Positions 19,837-29,111 of a stretch of 64,000 bases of DNA are shown in pieces. A program made the position numbers and the translations under genes. The notes beneath the pieces are model-generated. The model was not told the origin of the DNA, searched no databases, and saw only the letters and a program-made list of their open reading frames with translations. Where the stretch lies: the NCBI RefSeq assembly GCF_001438655.1, contig NZ_JQBR01000004.1:149425-213424 (forward strand). Reading direction: 5' to 3'. Numbering within the stretch: position 1 is the stretch's first letter; every line of letters starts with the position of its first letter. This stretch comes from Pediococcus cellicola (GTDB lineage: Bacteria; Bacillota; Bacilli; Lactobacillales; Lactobacillaceae).

Positions 19837-19896
19837 TCAGAACTTGTCTCCATTAAGGGGCAAGGCTGATACTTTAAGATTACCATTGGTACTCAA
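19837..19896 (-). CDS. Candidate 19-residue peptide in a short independent transcript
   Basis: A TTG-started reading frame encoding a 19-residue peptide (begins MSTNGNLKV, ends GDKF). It has an unusually strong AAAGGGGG site nine bases upstream, a near-consensus promoter, and a terminator 13 bases after the stop, giving an RNA of about 125 bases. The layout (AAAGGGGGTGATGC, a start reading M-S-T, a tight terminator) recalls the holin-like type I toxin loci of lactobacilli, but the peptide is short and not hydrophobic, so it may be a decayed toxin gene or a small RNA. Confidence 0.4.
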   Translation of the reverse strand: MSTNGNLKVSALPLNGDKF

Positions 19897-19928
19897 AAAG
19901 CATCACCCCCTTTCGTTTTAATAATTGC

Positions 19929-19957
19929 ATCTTAGTTCAAAACTGTATGAAATGCAA
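19929..19957 (-). promoter_or_regulatory. Promoter of the small minus-strand transcript
   Basis: TTGCAT (complement of 19952-19957) and TAAGAT (complement of 19929-19934) with a 17-base spacer, ending about 15 bases before a strong ribosome site. Confidence 0.65.
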
Positions 19958-19993
19958 CTAATAAAGCCTAGTTCGTTCACCATCACTTAAAAA

Positions 19994-20036
19994 TCAAGCC
20001 ACCGGTCCTGTTTTAACATCAAAACAAGGAACGCGG
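19994..20036 (-). terminator. Probable terminator of gpmA
   Basis: On the minus strand a stem of CACCG...TTCCTTGTTTT with AAAACAGGACCGGTG (small bulges) follows the gpmA stop codon within a few bases; a short T-run occurs six bases after the stem. Confidence 0.55.
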
Positions 20037-20042
20037 TGAACG

Positions 20043-20714
20043 TTACACCAAAACCTCTTTACTAATAATATTTAATTGTTCATCAAACTGGTAAACAATT
20101 GGCTCTCCATTGGCGACTTCCACACCATCAATGCCTTCATCACTAATCTGTTCTAGATATTTGATTAATGCACGCAAAGTACTTCCGTGTGCGACAATCA
20201 ACTGGTTTTTACCTGCTAGCAATTGGGGGGCAATGTGATCTGTCCAATAAGGAAGTAAACGATGATAAGCCATTTCTAAGCTCTCGCCGCGTGGCTCAAT
20301 ATCCCCTAATTCCATGTATCGCCTGTCTGATTCTGTTTCTTTCAATAAAGGTGGCACAGCTTTAAAGCTACGTCGCCATAGGGCTACCTGATGTGTCCCG
20401 TATGTTTTTCTGGTTTCATCCTTGTTTTGCCCACGTAAAGCCCCGTAATGGCGTTCATTCAGCCGCCAAGCTTTATGAACTGGCAACCAATTTTGGTGAA
20501 TTTGGTCCATCACAATATTAGCCGTTACAATCGCTCGTTTGAGTAATGAAGTATGCACAGCACTAAATTGAATCTGTGTCTGCAAAATCAGTTTACCAGC
20601 CTGCTGAGCTTCTTTTTTCCCCTGCTCCGTTAGTGGGACGTCACTCCATCCCGTATACACATTGTCGCGATTGGCAACACTTTGTCCGTGTCGTAACAAA
20701 ACTAAGTACGTCAT
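20043..20714 (-). CDS. gpmA: 2,3-bisphosphoglycerate-dependent phosphoglycerate mutase
   Basis: A 223-residue histidine phosphatase-fold enzyme. Catalytic LRHGQSVAN at the N-terminus (phosphohistidine H9) with GpmA-type [15 protein letters not shown], the [15 protein letters not shown] segment, and the second His in [10 protein letters not shown]. Converts 3- and 2-phosphoglycerate in glycolysis. Lactobacilli can carry several paralogues, so this may be a secondary copy. It is three bases downstream of a transporter gene. Confidence 0.9.
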   Translation of the reverse strand: MTYLVLLRHGQSVANRDNVYTGWSDVPLTEQGKKEAQQAGKLILQTQIQFSAVHTSLLKRAIVTANIVMDQIHQNWLPVHKAWRLNERHYGALRGQNKDETRKTYGTHQVALWRRSFKAVPPLLKETESDRRYMELGDIEPRGESLEMAYHRLLPYWTDHIAPQLLAGKNQLIVAHGSTLRALIKYLEQISDEGIDGVEVANGEPIVYQFDEQLNIISKEVLV

Positions 20715-20716
20715 TT

Positions 20717-21760
20717 TTAGTCCTCATCTTCAATATTTGAATTAAGATCCTTAACTTTATCAAGTATCTTCGAAGCTTCAAGATCTGTTTGTTTTTCAGG
20801 ATAAACAGGTTGTCCCATTTCTGAACGAATAGATTTTGAACGATTCCCAATAAAGGTAATCACTGATCCCAATAAGATAATAACAATTCCCACAATCGTT
20901 GGTAAGTTAATTTGCTCGCTTAAAATAAATGCTGCTAAAATCGGTGCTAAAGCCGGTTTTATGAAGAAGACCAATGAAGCAGTTGAAACATCGGAAGTTT
21001 CCATAGCCAAAAAGTAGAAAGCAAACCCACCACCAGTCACACACACACCAATAAAGAATAGTAACGGTGCATATTGCCAACTTATATTTTGAATAATCGG
21101 AATGTTAGCGAACGGTTTTAGGTAACCCACTTGTTTCATAGACTGGCTAATCAAAGGAATATGTGTCACTAACACAATGGCAAGTAACTCTACAGTTCCG
21201 GTCAAAAAAGTAAAACAAGTCATTACAATACCATTTAAATCCCGTTTCTGTGAACCATAACGAGAAATAATGCTATACAAACCAAACGTTAATGCTGAAG
21301 TAACTGCCAACGTTAATCCTACGACATTTGTTAAATGAGCAGGATTGACAATAATCAAAAGACCAATTACTGAGACTACTACCGAAATTAAATTAGCACG
21401 TCCTAAACGTTCGTGCAAAATTAAGTAAGAAAAAATCAAGGCAAAAACGGGATTGCAACTAAACAACACCGCAACTGTCGCTGCTGGTGAATAGACAATT
21501 GCAAGTTGGTACAGGGTCATACTAATGATGACACAAACAAATCCCGTAATGGTAAATAATCCTAAATCTTTCCAGTTGAGTTGTCGTTTTTGCTTTTTTA
21601 ATGCCGATAAGGCAATGGGCAGTAAAACAATTCCCCCGACAGCAAAACGAATGAGATTTAACTGAATGGGGTCGAATGCACCTCCAGCTAGTTTAAGGGC
21701 AATTTCCATTAAACTAAACATTAAAGTAGAAAAACTAATATAAGCGACTGTTTTTTTCAA
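20717..21760 (-). CDS. EamA-family transporter (DMT superfamily)
   Basis: About 347 residues with ten predicted membrane spans and two EamA repeats (first around [16 protein letters not shown]; second around [18 protein letters not shown]). The substrate is unknown; members export amino acids or metabolites. The C-terminus has a charged tail of about 45 residues. No ATG is available; a TTG behind GGAG (12-base spacing) is the likely start, while the longest frame starts inside that ribosome site. Probably co-transcribed with gpmA. Confidence 0.8.
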   Translation of the reverse strand: MKKTVAYISFSTLMFSLMEIALKLAGGAFDPIQLNLIRFAVGGIVLLPIALSALKKQKRQLNWKDLGLFTITGFVCVIISMTLYQLAIVYSPAATVAVLFSCNPVFALIFSYLILHERLGRANLISVVVSVIGLLIIVNPAHLTNVVGLTLAVTSALTFGLYSIISRYGSQKRDLNGIVMTCFTFLTGTVELLAIVLVTHIPLISQSMKQVGYLKPFANIPIIQNISWQYAPLLFFIGVCVTGGGFAFYFLAMETSDVSTASLVFFIKPALAPILAAFILSEQINLPTIVGIVIILLGSVITFIGNRSKSIRSEMGQPVYPEKQTDLEASKILDKVKDLNSNIEDED

Positions 21761-21813
21761 TTTCTTTATTATCTCCAAATCTTATAACTAAGTTCTTACC
21801 AACAAATAATTCT

Positions 21814-22722
21814 TTAAGTTATGAATCCTGATTTCACAAACATCATCAACAACGGAATTACGGCTAGACTTAATAAAGTCGTTTCCGTCACCATAATTGC
21901 TGCATACTGCTCATCAGCATGATACAATTTGGCAACCACCGGTGCATTTGTCATGACCGGCATGGCAGACTGTAAAATAAATACCTGCTTCATTAAGATC
22001 GGCACGGGCATTGGAAGCACTAATAGTGTCATCAACAGCGGAGCAAAAATAAATCGACCTGACAACACACCTAAGCTATCACGATTTAACGATACGTTTT
22101 GAATGCCAGCACGTTGAATCGCAATCCCGATGAAAAACATCGAAAGTGGAATCGTTAATCCACCGATATACGAACAATCTGTCAAAATAAACTGCGGCAG
22201 TTGAATATGAAAAAGAACCAATAAAACCCCCACAATAAATCCCAGTAGTGGCGGCGAAAAGATCTTTTCTAAAGTTGTTTTCAGGCTAAATGCTTGTTTA
22301 TGTGTCCCATCGCGTTGAATAAGCCAAACACCTAGTGTCCAAAAAATGGTCGTGTTGGCCATATAATAAACTAAAACATAGGGCAAACTTTGGTTTCCAA
22401 ACAATGCCATGTTGACTGGCAAACCAATAAAAACGGTATTGGAGTTTAAAAACATAGACTCAAATAGCCCGCGATGTTCCTCTTTAATTTGCATGACACG
22501 TATCAACACAGCCGCCAATGCAAATAAAATTAACATCGACAAAACTGGAAAACGTAAATCTGGTAGTGTACTTAAAAGTCTTTTTGCAGTAAAATCATGA
22601 GTAATCGTACTAATCATATAAGCTGGCAGTGCTATTTGGGTAACTAATTTAGCTATTAAACGTGAGGATTGCTCATCAAACCATTTACGCCATGACAGCA
22701 TATAGCCAATGGCAATCATCAC
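21814..22722 (-). CDS. AEC-family (auxin efflux carrier-like) transporter
   Basis: At least 302 residues with about ten membrane spans; conserved segments LNSNTVFIGLPV and PVMTNAPVVAKLY are typical of bacterial AEC permeases, which carry malate, malonate or other acids. The frame remains open upstream: residues resembling the family's usual N-terminus (TIFLHSIQGVIII) are encoded up to 22767, where an ATC follows an AGGG site. The real protein may thus be about 317 residues with a rare start codon. Substrate unknown. Confidence 0.82.
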   Translation of the reverse strand: MMIAIGYMLSWRKWFDEQSSRLIAKLVTQIALPAYMISTITHDFTAKRLLSTLPDLRFPVLSMLILFALAAVLIRVMQIKEEHRGLFESMFLNSNTVFIGLPVNMALFGNQSLPYVLVYYMANTTIFWTLGVWLIQRDGTHKQAFSLKTTLEKIFSPPLLGFIVGVLLVLFHIQLPQFILTDCSYIGGLTIPLSMFFIGIAIQRAGIQNVSLNRDSLGVLSGRFIFAPLLMTLLVLPMPVPILMKQVFILQSAMPVMTNAPVVAKLYHADEQYAAIMVTETTLLSLAVIPLLMMFVKSGFIT

Positions 22723-22926
22723 AATGATAATAATGACCCCTTGAATACTATGTAAGAAAATTGTGATTTTATCGCTTCCCTAATTGGTGTATGATAAGTG
22801 CAACAATGATTAGTATAGCATATTTTCATAGTCCATTTTCATGATTTGGCCTATGAAATCTGATGTAAGCATAGGGAAAACGTTTTAATTTTTAAAAAAC
22901 TATTAACCGAAAAGAGGTCTCTGTTA

Positions 22927-24060
22927 GTGAGCGAAAAACACATGAAAGCGCCCAAGCTCTCGCGCAAAAAGATTTGGATAATTGCAGGAATCGTGGCTTT
23001 AATTTTAGTGATTGCTGGCGGCATTAAAGCCTACACCATGTATACAGGTGCCCAACACGTGGCTAAACAAACCTACCAAAAAGCCAAAACACCAACTGCA
23101 CGTAACGTTTCAAAAGTGATTAAAAATAAAAAGCCCCTGAATGTTTTAATTTTGGGAACGGACACGGGAGCCTTAGGACGCAAAACCAAAGGCCTGAGCG
23201 ATACAATGATCGTAGCTTCATTAAATGCACAAAAAGAAACTACCTATATGACAAGTATTCCAAGAGATACTCAAGTCACCATTAATAATACTTCGCAAAA
23301 AATAAATGCGGCTTATACGATCGGCGGCGCATCACAGTCCATTAAAACTGTCCAAAACCTGCTAGATGTTCCCATTGATTTTTATATTGTGATGAACATG
23401 GGAGGGCTTAAAGAACTAGTGAATTCTGTCGGTGGCGTTGACGTTACACCACCCCTAACCTTTAAATATGGTTCTGCCAATGTGAAAAAGGGTGTTAAAA
23501 CGCATCTAACTGGAAAACAAGCGCTGTCTTATTCGCGAATGCGCTATGACGATCCTAACGGCGACTATGGTCGTCAAAAGCGACAGCGACAAGTCATTTT
23601 AGCCGTTGTACGTAAGGCCCTCTCAATTAGTTCTGTGACGCGTTTCCAAACCATTCTAAACTCTGTTCAGAAAAATATGAAAACCAACCTTACATTTAAT
23701 GATATGCTGGCATTACGTTTTAGCTATAAAAATGCTTCTCACCACATCAAATCGACCACATTAGAAGGTGATGGCGAAATGATTGATGGCCTTTCTTATC
23801 AGGTTGCTTCCATGACGGAAAGGCGCCGCGTGTCTAATAAAATTCGCCAAGAGTTGGGACTATCCAAAACAACCAAGTTAAAAAATGGGACTTCAACTAG
23901 TTCTTCAACGGCAAGTTCCTCAACAAATACGTCTGACCAAAGTACGCAAACCACAACAGACACGACAACAACTTCTGATTCATCAAGTTATGGATACAGT
24001 ACAACAACGGATACCACCAATCAATACAATAACTCTGGTACACCGCCTGCAACACCTTAA
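22927..24060 (+). CDS. LytR-CpsA-Psr (LCP) family wall-polymer ligase
   Basis: A 377-residue membrane-anchored protein with a short cytosolic N-terminus, one membrane span at about residues 18-38 and an extracellular LCP domain. LCP hallmarks: MTSIPRDTQVTI, SYSRMRYDDPNGDYGRQKRQRQV region rich in arginine. LCP enzymes transfer teichoic acids or capsules from lipid carrier to peptidoglycan. The last 60 residues are a Ser/Thr-rich, low-complexity tail, probably wall-embedded. GTG start with AGAGG. Ribitol teichoic acid genes at 50-55 kb are plausible substrates' source. Confidence 0.92.
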   Translation: MSEKHMKAPKLSRKKIWIIAGIVALILVIAGGIKAYTMYTGAQHVAKQTYQKAKTPTARNVSKVIKNKKPLNVLILGTDTGALGRKTKGLSDTMIVASLNAQKETTYMTSIPRDTQVTINNTSQKINAAYTIGGASQSIKTVQNLLDVPIDFYIVMNMGGLKELVNSVGGVDVTPPLTFKYGSANVKKGVKTHLTGKQALSYSRMRYDDPNGDYGRQKRQRQVILAVVRKALSISSVTRFQTILNSVQKNMKTNLTFNDMLALRFSYKNASHHIKSTTLEGDGEMIDGLSYQVASMTERRRVSNKIRQELGLSKTTKLKNGTSTSSSTASSSTNTSDQSTQTTTDTTTTSDSSSYGYSTTTDTTNQYNNSGTPPATP

Positions 24061-24066
24061 AATTCA

Positions 24067-24112
24067 AAATAGGAGCCTGGAAATTGATATCTTTTCCAAG
24101 GCTCCTATTTTT
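24067..24112. terminator. Terminator between convergent LCP and accA genes
   Basis: AAATAGGAGCC pairs with GGCTCCTATTT; T-run on the plus strand, shorter one on the minus strand, so probably bidirectional. Confidence 0.8.
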
Positions 24113-24171
24113 ATGTGTTACTTTCCGTCTAACCCGCCAATTAACTCTATTTTGGCATAATCAATATTGTG

Positions 24172-24945
24172 CTAACATGACAAAAGGCGAGCAAACTTCT
24201 GCTGTCTTTGCCGTTTCAACGCATCCGCATCCAAGCTTTCAAGACGCTTAAGTGCTGCCAGCAATCCCGCATCAATTCTTTCATAAAGTGTTTTAGCCGG
24301 CGTTTCAGCAATAATTCCATCAACCAGCCCTATACCCGCTAACTGTTGTGCCGTCATCGGCATATATTCGCTAGCATCACGGGTCTGGTTCTGATTTTTT
24401 AAAATAGCTTGAACGGCTTCCGGAGAGGCAACCGAAAACAAGGCATTTTCTAGCATCAAAATTTTATTAACATTACTAAATGCCAAAGCTCCTCCACTAT
24501 GTCCCTCACCTAAAAAGAGTGTCACATTAGGAACTGTCAGCTGACCCATCGCCAAAATTAAATCTGCAATGGCTTGACTTTGACCATGCTGTTCAGAGAA
24601 AACACTGGCGTCAGCTCCTGGCATATTGAGCATCGAAATAACTGGTCGTTTAAACTTTTCAGCAGTTTTAATCACCCTTAAGGCCTTACGATACCCTGTC
24701 ACGCGAACCGCGCCTGCATTCATTTCCTGCCTTTGTTGAATATTGGCCCCACGGTTGACCCCTAAAAGTGTGACCGGTCGCCCGTGAAAGAAGCCCAATC
24801 CGGCCGTAAGTGCCCTGTCATCCCCTAATTGCCGATCCCCATGGATTTCGAAAAAATCGGTTATTAACTGACTAATCACCTGTTGTGCAGATAGGCGCTT
24901 GGCAGAACGCACAAGGGCTATTTTTTCTTCTAACTTTTTTGGCAT
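24172..24945 (-). CDS. accA: Acetyl-CoA carboxylase carboxyltransferase subunit alpha
   Basis: A 257-residue crotonase-fold half of the carboxyltransferase that moves CO2 from biotin to acetyl-CoA, making malonyl-CoA. Shows AccA segments RQLGDDRALTAGLGFF, SMLNMPGADAS and GEGHSGGALAFSNVNKILML. Shorter than the E. coli protein (319 residues) as is common in lactic acid bacteria. It follows accD by four bases and ends the operon. Confidence 0.94.
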   Translation of the reverse strand: MPKKLEEKIALVRSAKRLSAQQVISQLITDFFEIHGDRQLGDDRALTAGLGFFHGRPVTLLGVNRGANIQQRQEMNAGAVRVTGYRKALRVIKTAEKFKRPVISMLNMPGADASVFSEQHGQSQAIADLILAMGQLTVPNVTLFLGEGHSGGALAFSNVNKILMLENALFSVASPEAVQAILKNQNQTRDASEYMPMTAQQLAGIGLVDGIIAETPAKTLYERIDAGLLAALKRLESLDADALKRQRQQKFARLLSC

Positions 24946-24949
24946 GCTT

Positions 24950-25738
24950 TCATTTCCCCCGATGTAATTTCAACAAAGTAGCTAAACTACTGCGCAGGCG
25001 CTCACGTGGGACAATTTGGTCAACCAGACCATGCGTCAGTAAATCTTCAGCCGTCTGAAAATTGGCTGGCAAAATTTCATGCGAAGTTTGGGCAATCACC
25101 TGTTTACCAGCAAACCCAATCTGAGCCTTATCCTCGGCTAACACATAATCTGCTTTAAATCCAAAGCTCGCAGAAACACCACCCATCGTAGGATCCGTTA
25201 AAACGTTAATAACGAGGGTTTTTGCATCTAACAACGCTTGCCACTCGTTTAAAATTGAATTCATCTGCAAAAGCGAATAAATGCCTTCTTGCATGCGTGC
25301 CCCACCAGATGCAACAAACAATATCAACGGTATTTTTTGTGTCAAAGAAACCTGCATAATCTGTTTTAGCGCTGCACCTACCGCGGTATTCAGTGTTCCC
25401 ATCATAAAGTGGCTGTCCATAATTCCTAGCGCCACCGGATAGTTGTCAATTTTTGCCGTGCCAATTTCGATTGCTTCTGATTCACCGGATATCTTTTTAG
25501 CATCCTTAAGTTTGTCTTGATATCCAGGAAACTGCAAAGAATCTGATGTCTGCTTTGGCAATACCATTGGCTGCCAACTCTCTGGATCCACGCTGATTTT
25601 TAAGCGCTGAGGGACACTTAACCGTTGCAAGTAATGACAAAAAGGACACCGAAAATACGGTGCCCACTGAAGTTCATGGACATGCTTGCCACAGTGCTTA
25701 CAAACTTGCCAGCGATTTTTTTTAGGCATATGACTCAT
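24950..25738 (-). CDS. accD: Acetyl-CoA carboxylase carboxyltransferase subunit beta
   Basis: A 262-residue partner of AccA. It begins with a C4 zinc ribbon (CKHCGKH ... FRCPFCH) followed by the crotonase fold with FVASGGARMQEGIYSLLQM and DPTMGGVSASFGF. Overlaps the end of accC by 17 bases; a GGGAG site lies inside accC, implying translational coupling. Confidence 0.95.
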   Translation of the reverse strand: MSHMPKKNRWQVCKHCGKHVHELQWAPYFRCPFCHYLQRLSVPQRLKISVDPESWQPMVLPKQTSDSLQFPGYQDKLKDAKKISGESEAIEIGTAKIDNYPVALGIMDSHFMMGTLNTAVGAALKQIMQVSLTQKIPLILFVASGGARMQEGIYSLLQMNSILNEWQALLDAKTLVINVLTDPTMGGVSASFGFKADYVLAEDKAQIGFAGKQVIAQTSHEILPANFQTAEDLLTHGLVDQIVPRERLRSSLATLLKLHRGK

Positions 25739-27065
25739 TTTTGGTTTCTCCCATTAATTCTTCAACTGAATGGATTGTATAGTGATCTTCCATAAAAGCC
25801 TTGCTGTGAACGAGTTGTCTCAACTCACTCAGATTGCTCCCGATGCCTTCAACTCTCACTTGTTCAAGAGCATCTTGCATCTTTAGAATGGCCATTTTTC
25901 TGGTCTTAGCACTCACAATAATTTTCGCAAGTAGGCGATCATAATATGGCGTCACCTGATCGCCTGCCTTTAAGCCGGTATCTACTCGTGCTTTTTCAGG
26001 AAGGCAGAATTGATCCAAACGCCCCGTTTCAAACTGACCTTCCTCTAAGTCATTTTCGGCATTTAACCGGCATTCAATGGCATGTCCTTTAAAATGAATC
26101 GTTCGCAAATTTGGTGTTTCACGAGCCGCCACCTGAATTTGTGCTTGCACGATGTCAACTTGACTAGTTTCTTCAGTAACGCCATGTTCCACTTGTAAAC
26201 GCGTGTTCATTTCCAAAAAGTAGAATTGATGATGCACAAATAAGAATTCAACTGTACCAAGACTTTCATAATGGGCACCATCCAATAATTGATGAACAAG
26301 TTGATAAAGTTGTTGACGTTCGGCTTGATTCAAAACGCTCGCATTACTTTCTTCAATGATTTTTTGACGATGTTTTTGTAAGCTACAATCACGATCACCT
26401 AGAATCATCAAGTGGTCACGCCACCCCAACACTTGCACTTCAATATGACGAGCGGTTTCAAAATCTCTTTCTAAGTATACTGTACTGTCCAAAAAGGACA
26501 TTCCTGCTTCTTCTTTAACGGTTTCGTATTTGGCTAATAATTCTTTTGCTGAGTTAGCTTTGCGAATGCCTTTGCCACCGCCACCATGACTGGCTTTTAA
26601 GAGTACTGGATATCCTAGTTTGTTAGCCGCTGCATAGAGTTGAGGTTCACTTGAAATCATCTCAGAACCCGGAATAACCGTGAGTCCCCGGCTTAGGGCA
26701 ATTTTTCGGGAATGCGTCTTATCAGAAAAATCTCGAATGTGTGTTGCTTGTGGGCCAATCCAAGTCATACCACACTCTTCACACATCTGAGCAAACAGTT
26801 CATCCTCAGATAAAAATCCATATCCAGGATGGATCGCATCTGCATGTATATTAATGCCTGCCATCAAAATGGCTTCACGATTTAAATAGGAATCCTTAGC
26901 CGCTGCCGGACCAATACAAATAGCCTCGTCGGCCAGCTGAACAAACATTGCGCCCTGATCAGCTTTTGAAAAGACGGCAACAGTCGCAATATCCATTTTT
27001 TGGCAGGCACGAATGATACGAATCGCGATTTCGCCACGGTTTGCAATTAATACTTTTTTAAACAT
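25722..27065 (-). CDS. accC: Acetyl-CoA carboxylase biotin carboxylase subunit
   Basis: A 447-residue ATP-grasp enzyme carboxylating biotin on AccB. N-terminal domain KVLIANRGEIAIRIIRACQ; glycine-rich ATP loop KASHGGGGKGIRKA; catalytic FLEMNTRLQVEHGVTEE. Full length. Overlaps accB by eight bases. Confidence 0.97.
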   Translation of the reverse strand: MFKKVLIANRGEIAIRIIRACQKMDIATVAVFSKADQGAMFVQLADEAICIGPAAAKDSYLNREAILMAGINIHADAIHPGYGFLSEDELFAQMCEECGMTWIGPQATHIRDFSDKTHSRKIALSRGLTVIPGSEMISSEPQLYAAANKLGYPVLLKASHGGGGKGIRKANSAKELLAKYETVKEEAGMSFLDSTVYLERDFETARHIEVQVLGWRDHLMILGDRDCSLQKHRQKIIEESNASVLNQAERQQLYQLVHQLLDGAHYESLGTVEFLFVHHQFYFLEMNTRLQVEHGVTEETSQVDIVQAQIQVAARETPNLRTIHFKGHAIECRLNAENDLEEGQFETGRLDQFCLPEKARVDTGLKAGDQVTPYYDRLLAKIIVSAKTRKMAILKMQDALEQVRVEGIGSNLSELRQLVHSKAFMEDHYTIHSVEELMGETKNESYA

Positions 27066-27450
27066 TCTGATTTCCTTTTACTAAAGTCATGAGGGGCTGA
27101 TCATAAGCGACTGGATCGCCGTTCTTAACGTGAATAGTCGCGATGGTCCCGGCTTGTGTACTGGTAACGTCATTAAACAACTTCATACTTTCAATTTGTG
27201 CGACTACTTCACCCTGTTTGATCGCTTTTCCTGCCTTAAGTTGTTTTTCAAGGTGAACAACCCCTACCATGGGACTTTTAATAACGACCTCATTCGTATT
27301 GGGAAGATTAACAGTCCTCTCAGTATTTGAAGAAACACCTGATTTTTCTTTTTTGACATGTATTTTGACTTGATCAAATTCTAAATCCACTTCACTGAAA
27401 TTCATTTTCTCTAATTTGTCCAGTAAGTGATCAACATCCGTTATATTCAA
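27058..27450 (-). CDS. accB: Biotin carboxyl carrier protein of acetyl-CoA carboxylase
   Basis: A 130-residue carrier. The C-terminal lipoyl-like domain has the biotinylation site VAQIESMKLFNDV (ESMKL in place of the usual EAMKM; the lysine is the biotin acceptor). The start is probably a TTG nine bases after GGAGG, which removes 19 residues of the longest frame. It sits 13 bases after fabH. Confidence 0.93.
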   Translation of the reverse strand: MNITDVDHLLDKLEKMNFSEVDLEFDQVKIHVKKEKSGVSSNTERTVNLPNTNEVVIKSPMVGVVHLEKQLKAGKAIKQGEVVAQIESMKLFNDVTSTQAGTIATIHVKNGDPVAYDQPLMTLVKGNQNV

Positions 27451-27463
27451 ACTAATCAACCTC

Positions 27464-28444
27464 CTAGAAATTGATAAGCATGCTTGCATAATCCAACCCA
27501 GCACCAAATCCTGTTAAAAGAATTTTTTTCGGTGCCTGTGCATCTCGTTTCAATTGGTCCAGTGCCATAGGAATTCCCGCTGAAGAAGTGTTGCCATATT
27601 GCACAACATTAACCGGAAATTTCTGCATCGGAATGCCTAGAGTCTGGCTAATCTTTTCAATGATACGCAAATTAGCTTGATGACAAATCACAGCATCAAT
27701 GGTCGTAGCATCCAAGTGATTTTTGGCAAGAATGTGCTGCATCTGAACGGGTACTTTTTCAGTTGCAAATGTAAACACCGAGCGGCCATCTTGAAAAAAG
27801 GCATCCATTTTTGGATAATTTGTTGCGGCAATTTCTTTGATTGGCTGCACCCGGCCACTATGAATAGTTTGGTGTTCACTACCTACACTTTGTAATTTTT
27901 CATCAATTAAAAATTCTTCGTTTGAATTTTCAGTGACCTCTAAAAGTGCCCCACCAGCTCCGTCACCAAAGAAAACCGCTGCCGTTCGATCTGTAAAATC
28001 CATCATTTTAGAATTTGTTTCCCCGCTAATCACCATGGCATTGTGATAGCGTCCTGTACGCAGAAATTTTTCCGCTGTGCTCAAGCCGAACACAAATCCA
28101 GCACACGCTGCTGAAATATCCATTGCAAACGCGTTTTTAGCGCCAATCTTGTCCTGAACTATACAAGCCGTAGCCGGTGTTAAGCTATCCGGTGTGATTG
28201 TTGAAACCAAAATTAAATCAATGTCGGCCGCTTGTAAGCCACTTTTTTCAAGTAATTGCTGAGCAACCTGCGTACACAAATCAGAAGTATCTTCGTCATT
28301 CATCGCATAGTGTCGTGTTTGAATACCCGTATGCGTTTGAATCCATTCATCACTGGTATCCATGATTTTACTTAGTTCAAAATTGTCCACAACCCGTTTA
28401 GGGACATAATGACCAGTTGCTGAAATCTTAACGTTCACCGTCAT
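27464..28444 (-). CDS. fabH: Beta-ketoacyl-ACP synthase III
   Basis: A 326-residue thiolase-fold enzyme that starts fatty acid synthesis by condensing acetyl-CoA with malonyl-ACP. Catalytic triad: Cys in DISAACAGFVFGL, His in VICHQANLRI and Asn in VVQYGNTSSAG. The start ATG has a GAGGAAG site and removes 26 residues of the longest frame. It heads fabH-accB-accC-accD-accA; no acpP, fabD, fabG, fabF or fabZ accompanies it here. Confidence 0.95.
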   Translation of the reverse strand: MTVNVKISATGHYVPKRVVDNFELSKIMDTSDEWIQTHTGIQTRHYAMNDEDTSDLCTQVAQQLLEKSGLQAADIDLILVSTITPDSLTPATACIVQDKIGAKNAFAMDISAACAGFVFGLSTAEKFLRTGRYHNAMVISGETNSKMMDFTDRTAAVFFGDGAGGALLEVTENSNEEFLIDEKLQSVGSEHQTIHSGRVQPIKEIAATNYPKMDAFFQDGRSVFTFATEKVPVQMQHILAKNHLDATTIDAVICHQANLRIIEKISQTLGIPMQKFPVNVVQYGNTSSAGIPMALDQLKRDAQAPKKILLTGFGAGLDYASMLINF

Positions 28445-28562
28445 ACTAACTTCCTCACTTATTCCTGTTTTCTTTATTTTAACAATCTTTGCGATTCTTG
28501 GGTAATTTGGAATGGCTTCCACGTTAAATTTTTACACTTTATTAGTTTTTGGCCCAATAAAA

Positions 28563-28606
28563 AATAGTAACACCCAGAAATGAACATTCCCAGATGTCAC
28601 TATTTA
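28563..28606 (-). terminator. Terminator after the unfused EIIB gene
   Basis: A G-U containing stem of AAATAGTGACA... with ...TGTTACTATTT, followed by a T-run on the minus strand, directly after the stop codon. Confidence 0.75.
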
Positions 28607-28610
28607 TTGA

Positions 28611-29111
28611 TTAAAGATGATATTTTTCTAACATCGGTAAAATTTCTTTTTTGCCGTCACTTGGAACTTTCTGTGCAAAAACATCTAACCCCAATTCATG
28701 CAAAGTACGAATGGCCTTCACTTCCAAAGGACCCACTGCAATGGTCTCATTTAACATGGTCATTCCTTCTGAATAAGCCAGGCTACCAATGTCAATACCT
28801 AAATGGCTTAGATTGACACCGCCCTGAACCAACCTTAACATGTCTTGGACCGTCTCCGTTAACAGAAGAATTTTAAATGAATCAAACATAGGATCATGAT
28901 AGAGACGCAACATTTTTTCAATCGTAATCACATTAGTCGGTACGCCCATCGGTGCAGCCTGCGTGATTAACGTCTTACGTAACGCATCATTGGCAACATT
29001 ATCAGATACCACCAAAATGCGGTTTGGATGAATATTTTTTGTCCATGAGGTCGCAACTTGTCCGTGTAGTAAACGACTATCCACCCGAGCTAATAAAATT
29101 TCCATTGCCAT
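28611..29111 (-). CDS. Mannose-family PTS EIIB component (unfused)
   Basis: A cytosolic EIIB of the mannose class, about 165 residues. Phosphorylatable His in VDSRLLHGQVATSW and the VSDNVANDALRK segment are diagnostic. It overlaps the preceding EIIA stop by one base (TAATG); an internal ATG two codons later has better spacing to AGG and may be the true start. This is a second copy: the EIIAB gene at 31.9 kb carries a homologous B domain. It may phosphorylate the EIICD of this locus or another sugar. Confidence 0.9.
   Translation of the reverse strand: MAMEILLARVDSRLLHGQVATSWTKNIHPNRILVVSDNVANDALRKTLITQAAPMGVPTNVITIEKMLRLYHDPMFDSFKILLLTETVQDMLRLVQGGVNLSHLGIDIGSLAYSEGMTMLNETIAVGPLEVKAIRTLHELGLDVFAQKVPSDGKKEILPMLEKYHL

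Noticed and set aside
19994..20036. T-box-like leader
   Set aside because: The hairpin lies downstream of gpmA, lacks the T-box sequence and has no aminoacyl-related gene after it.
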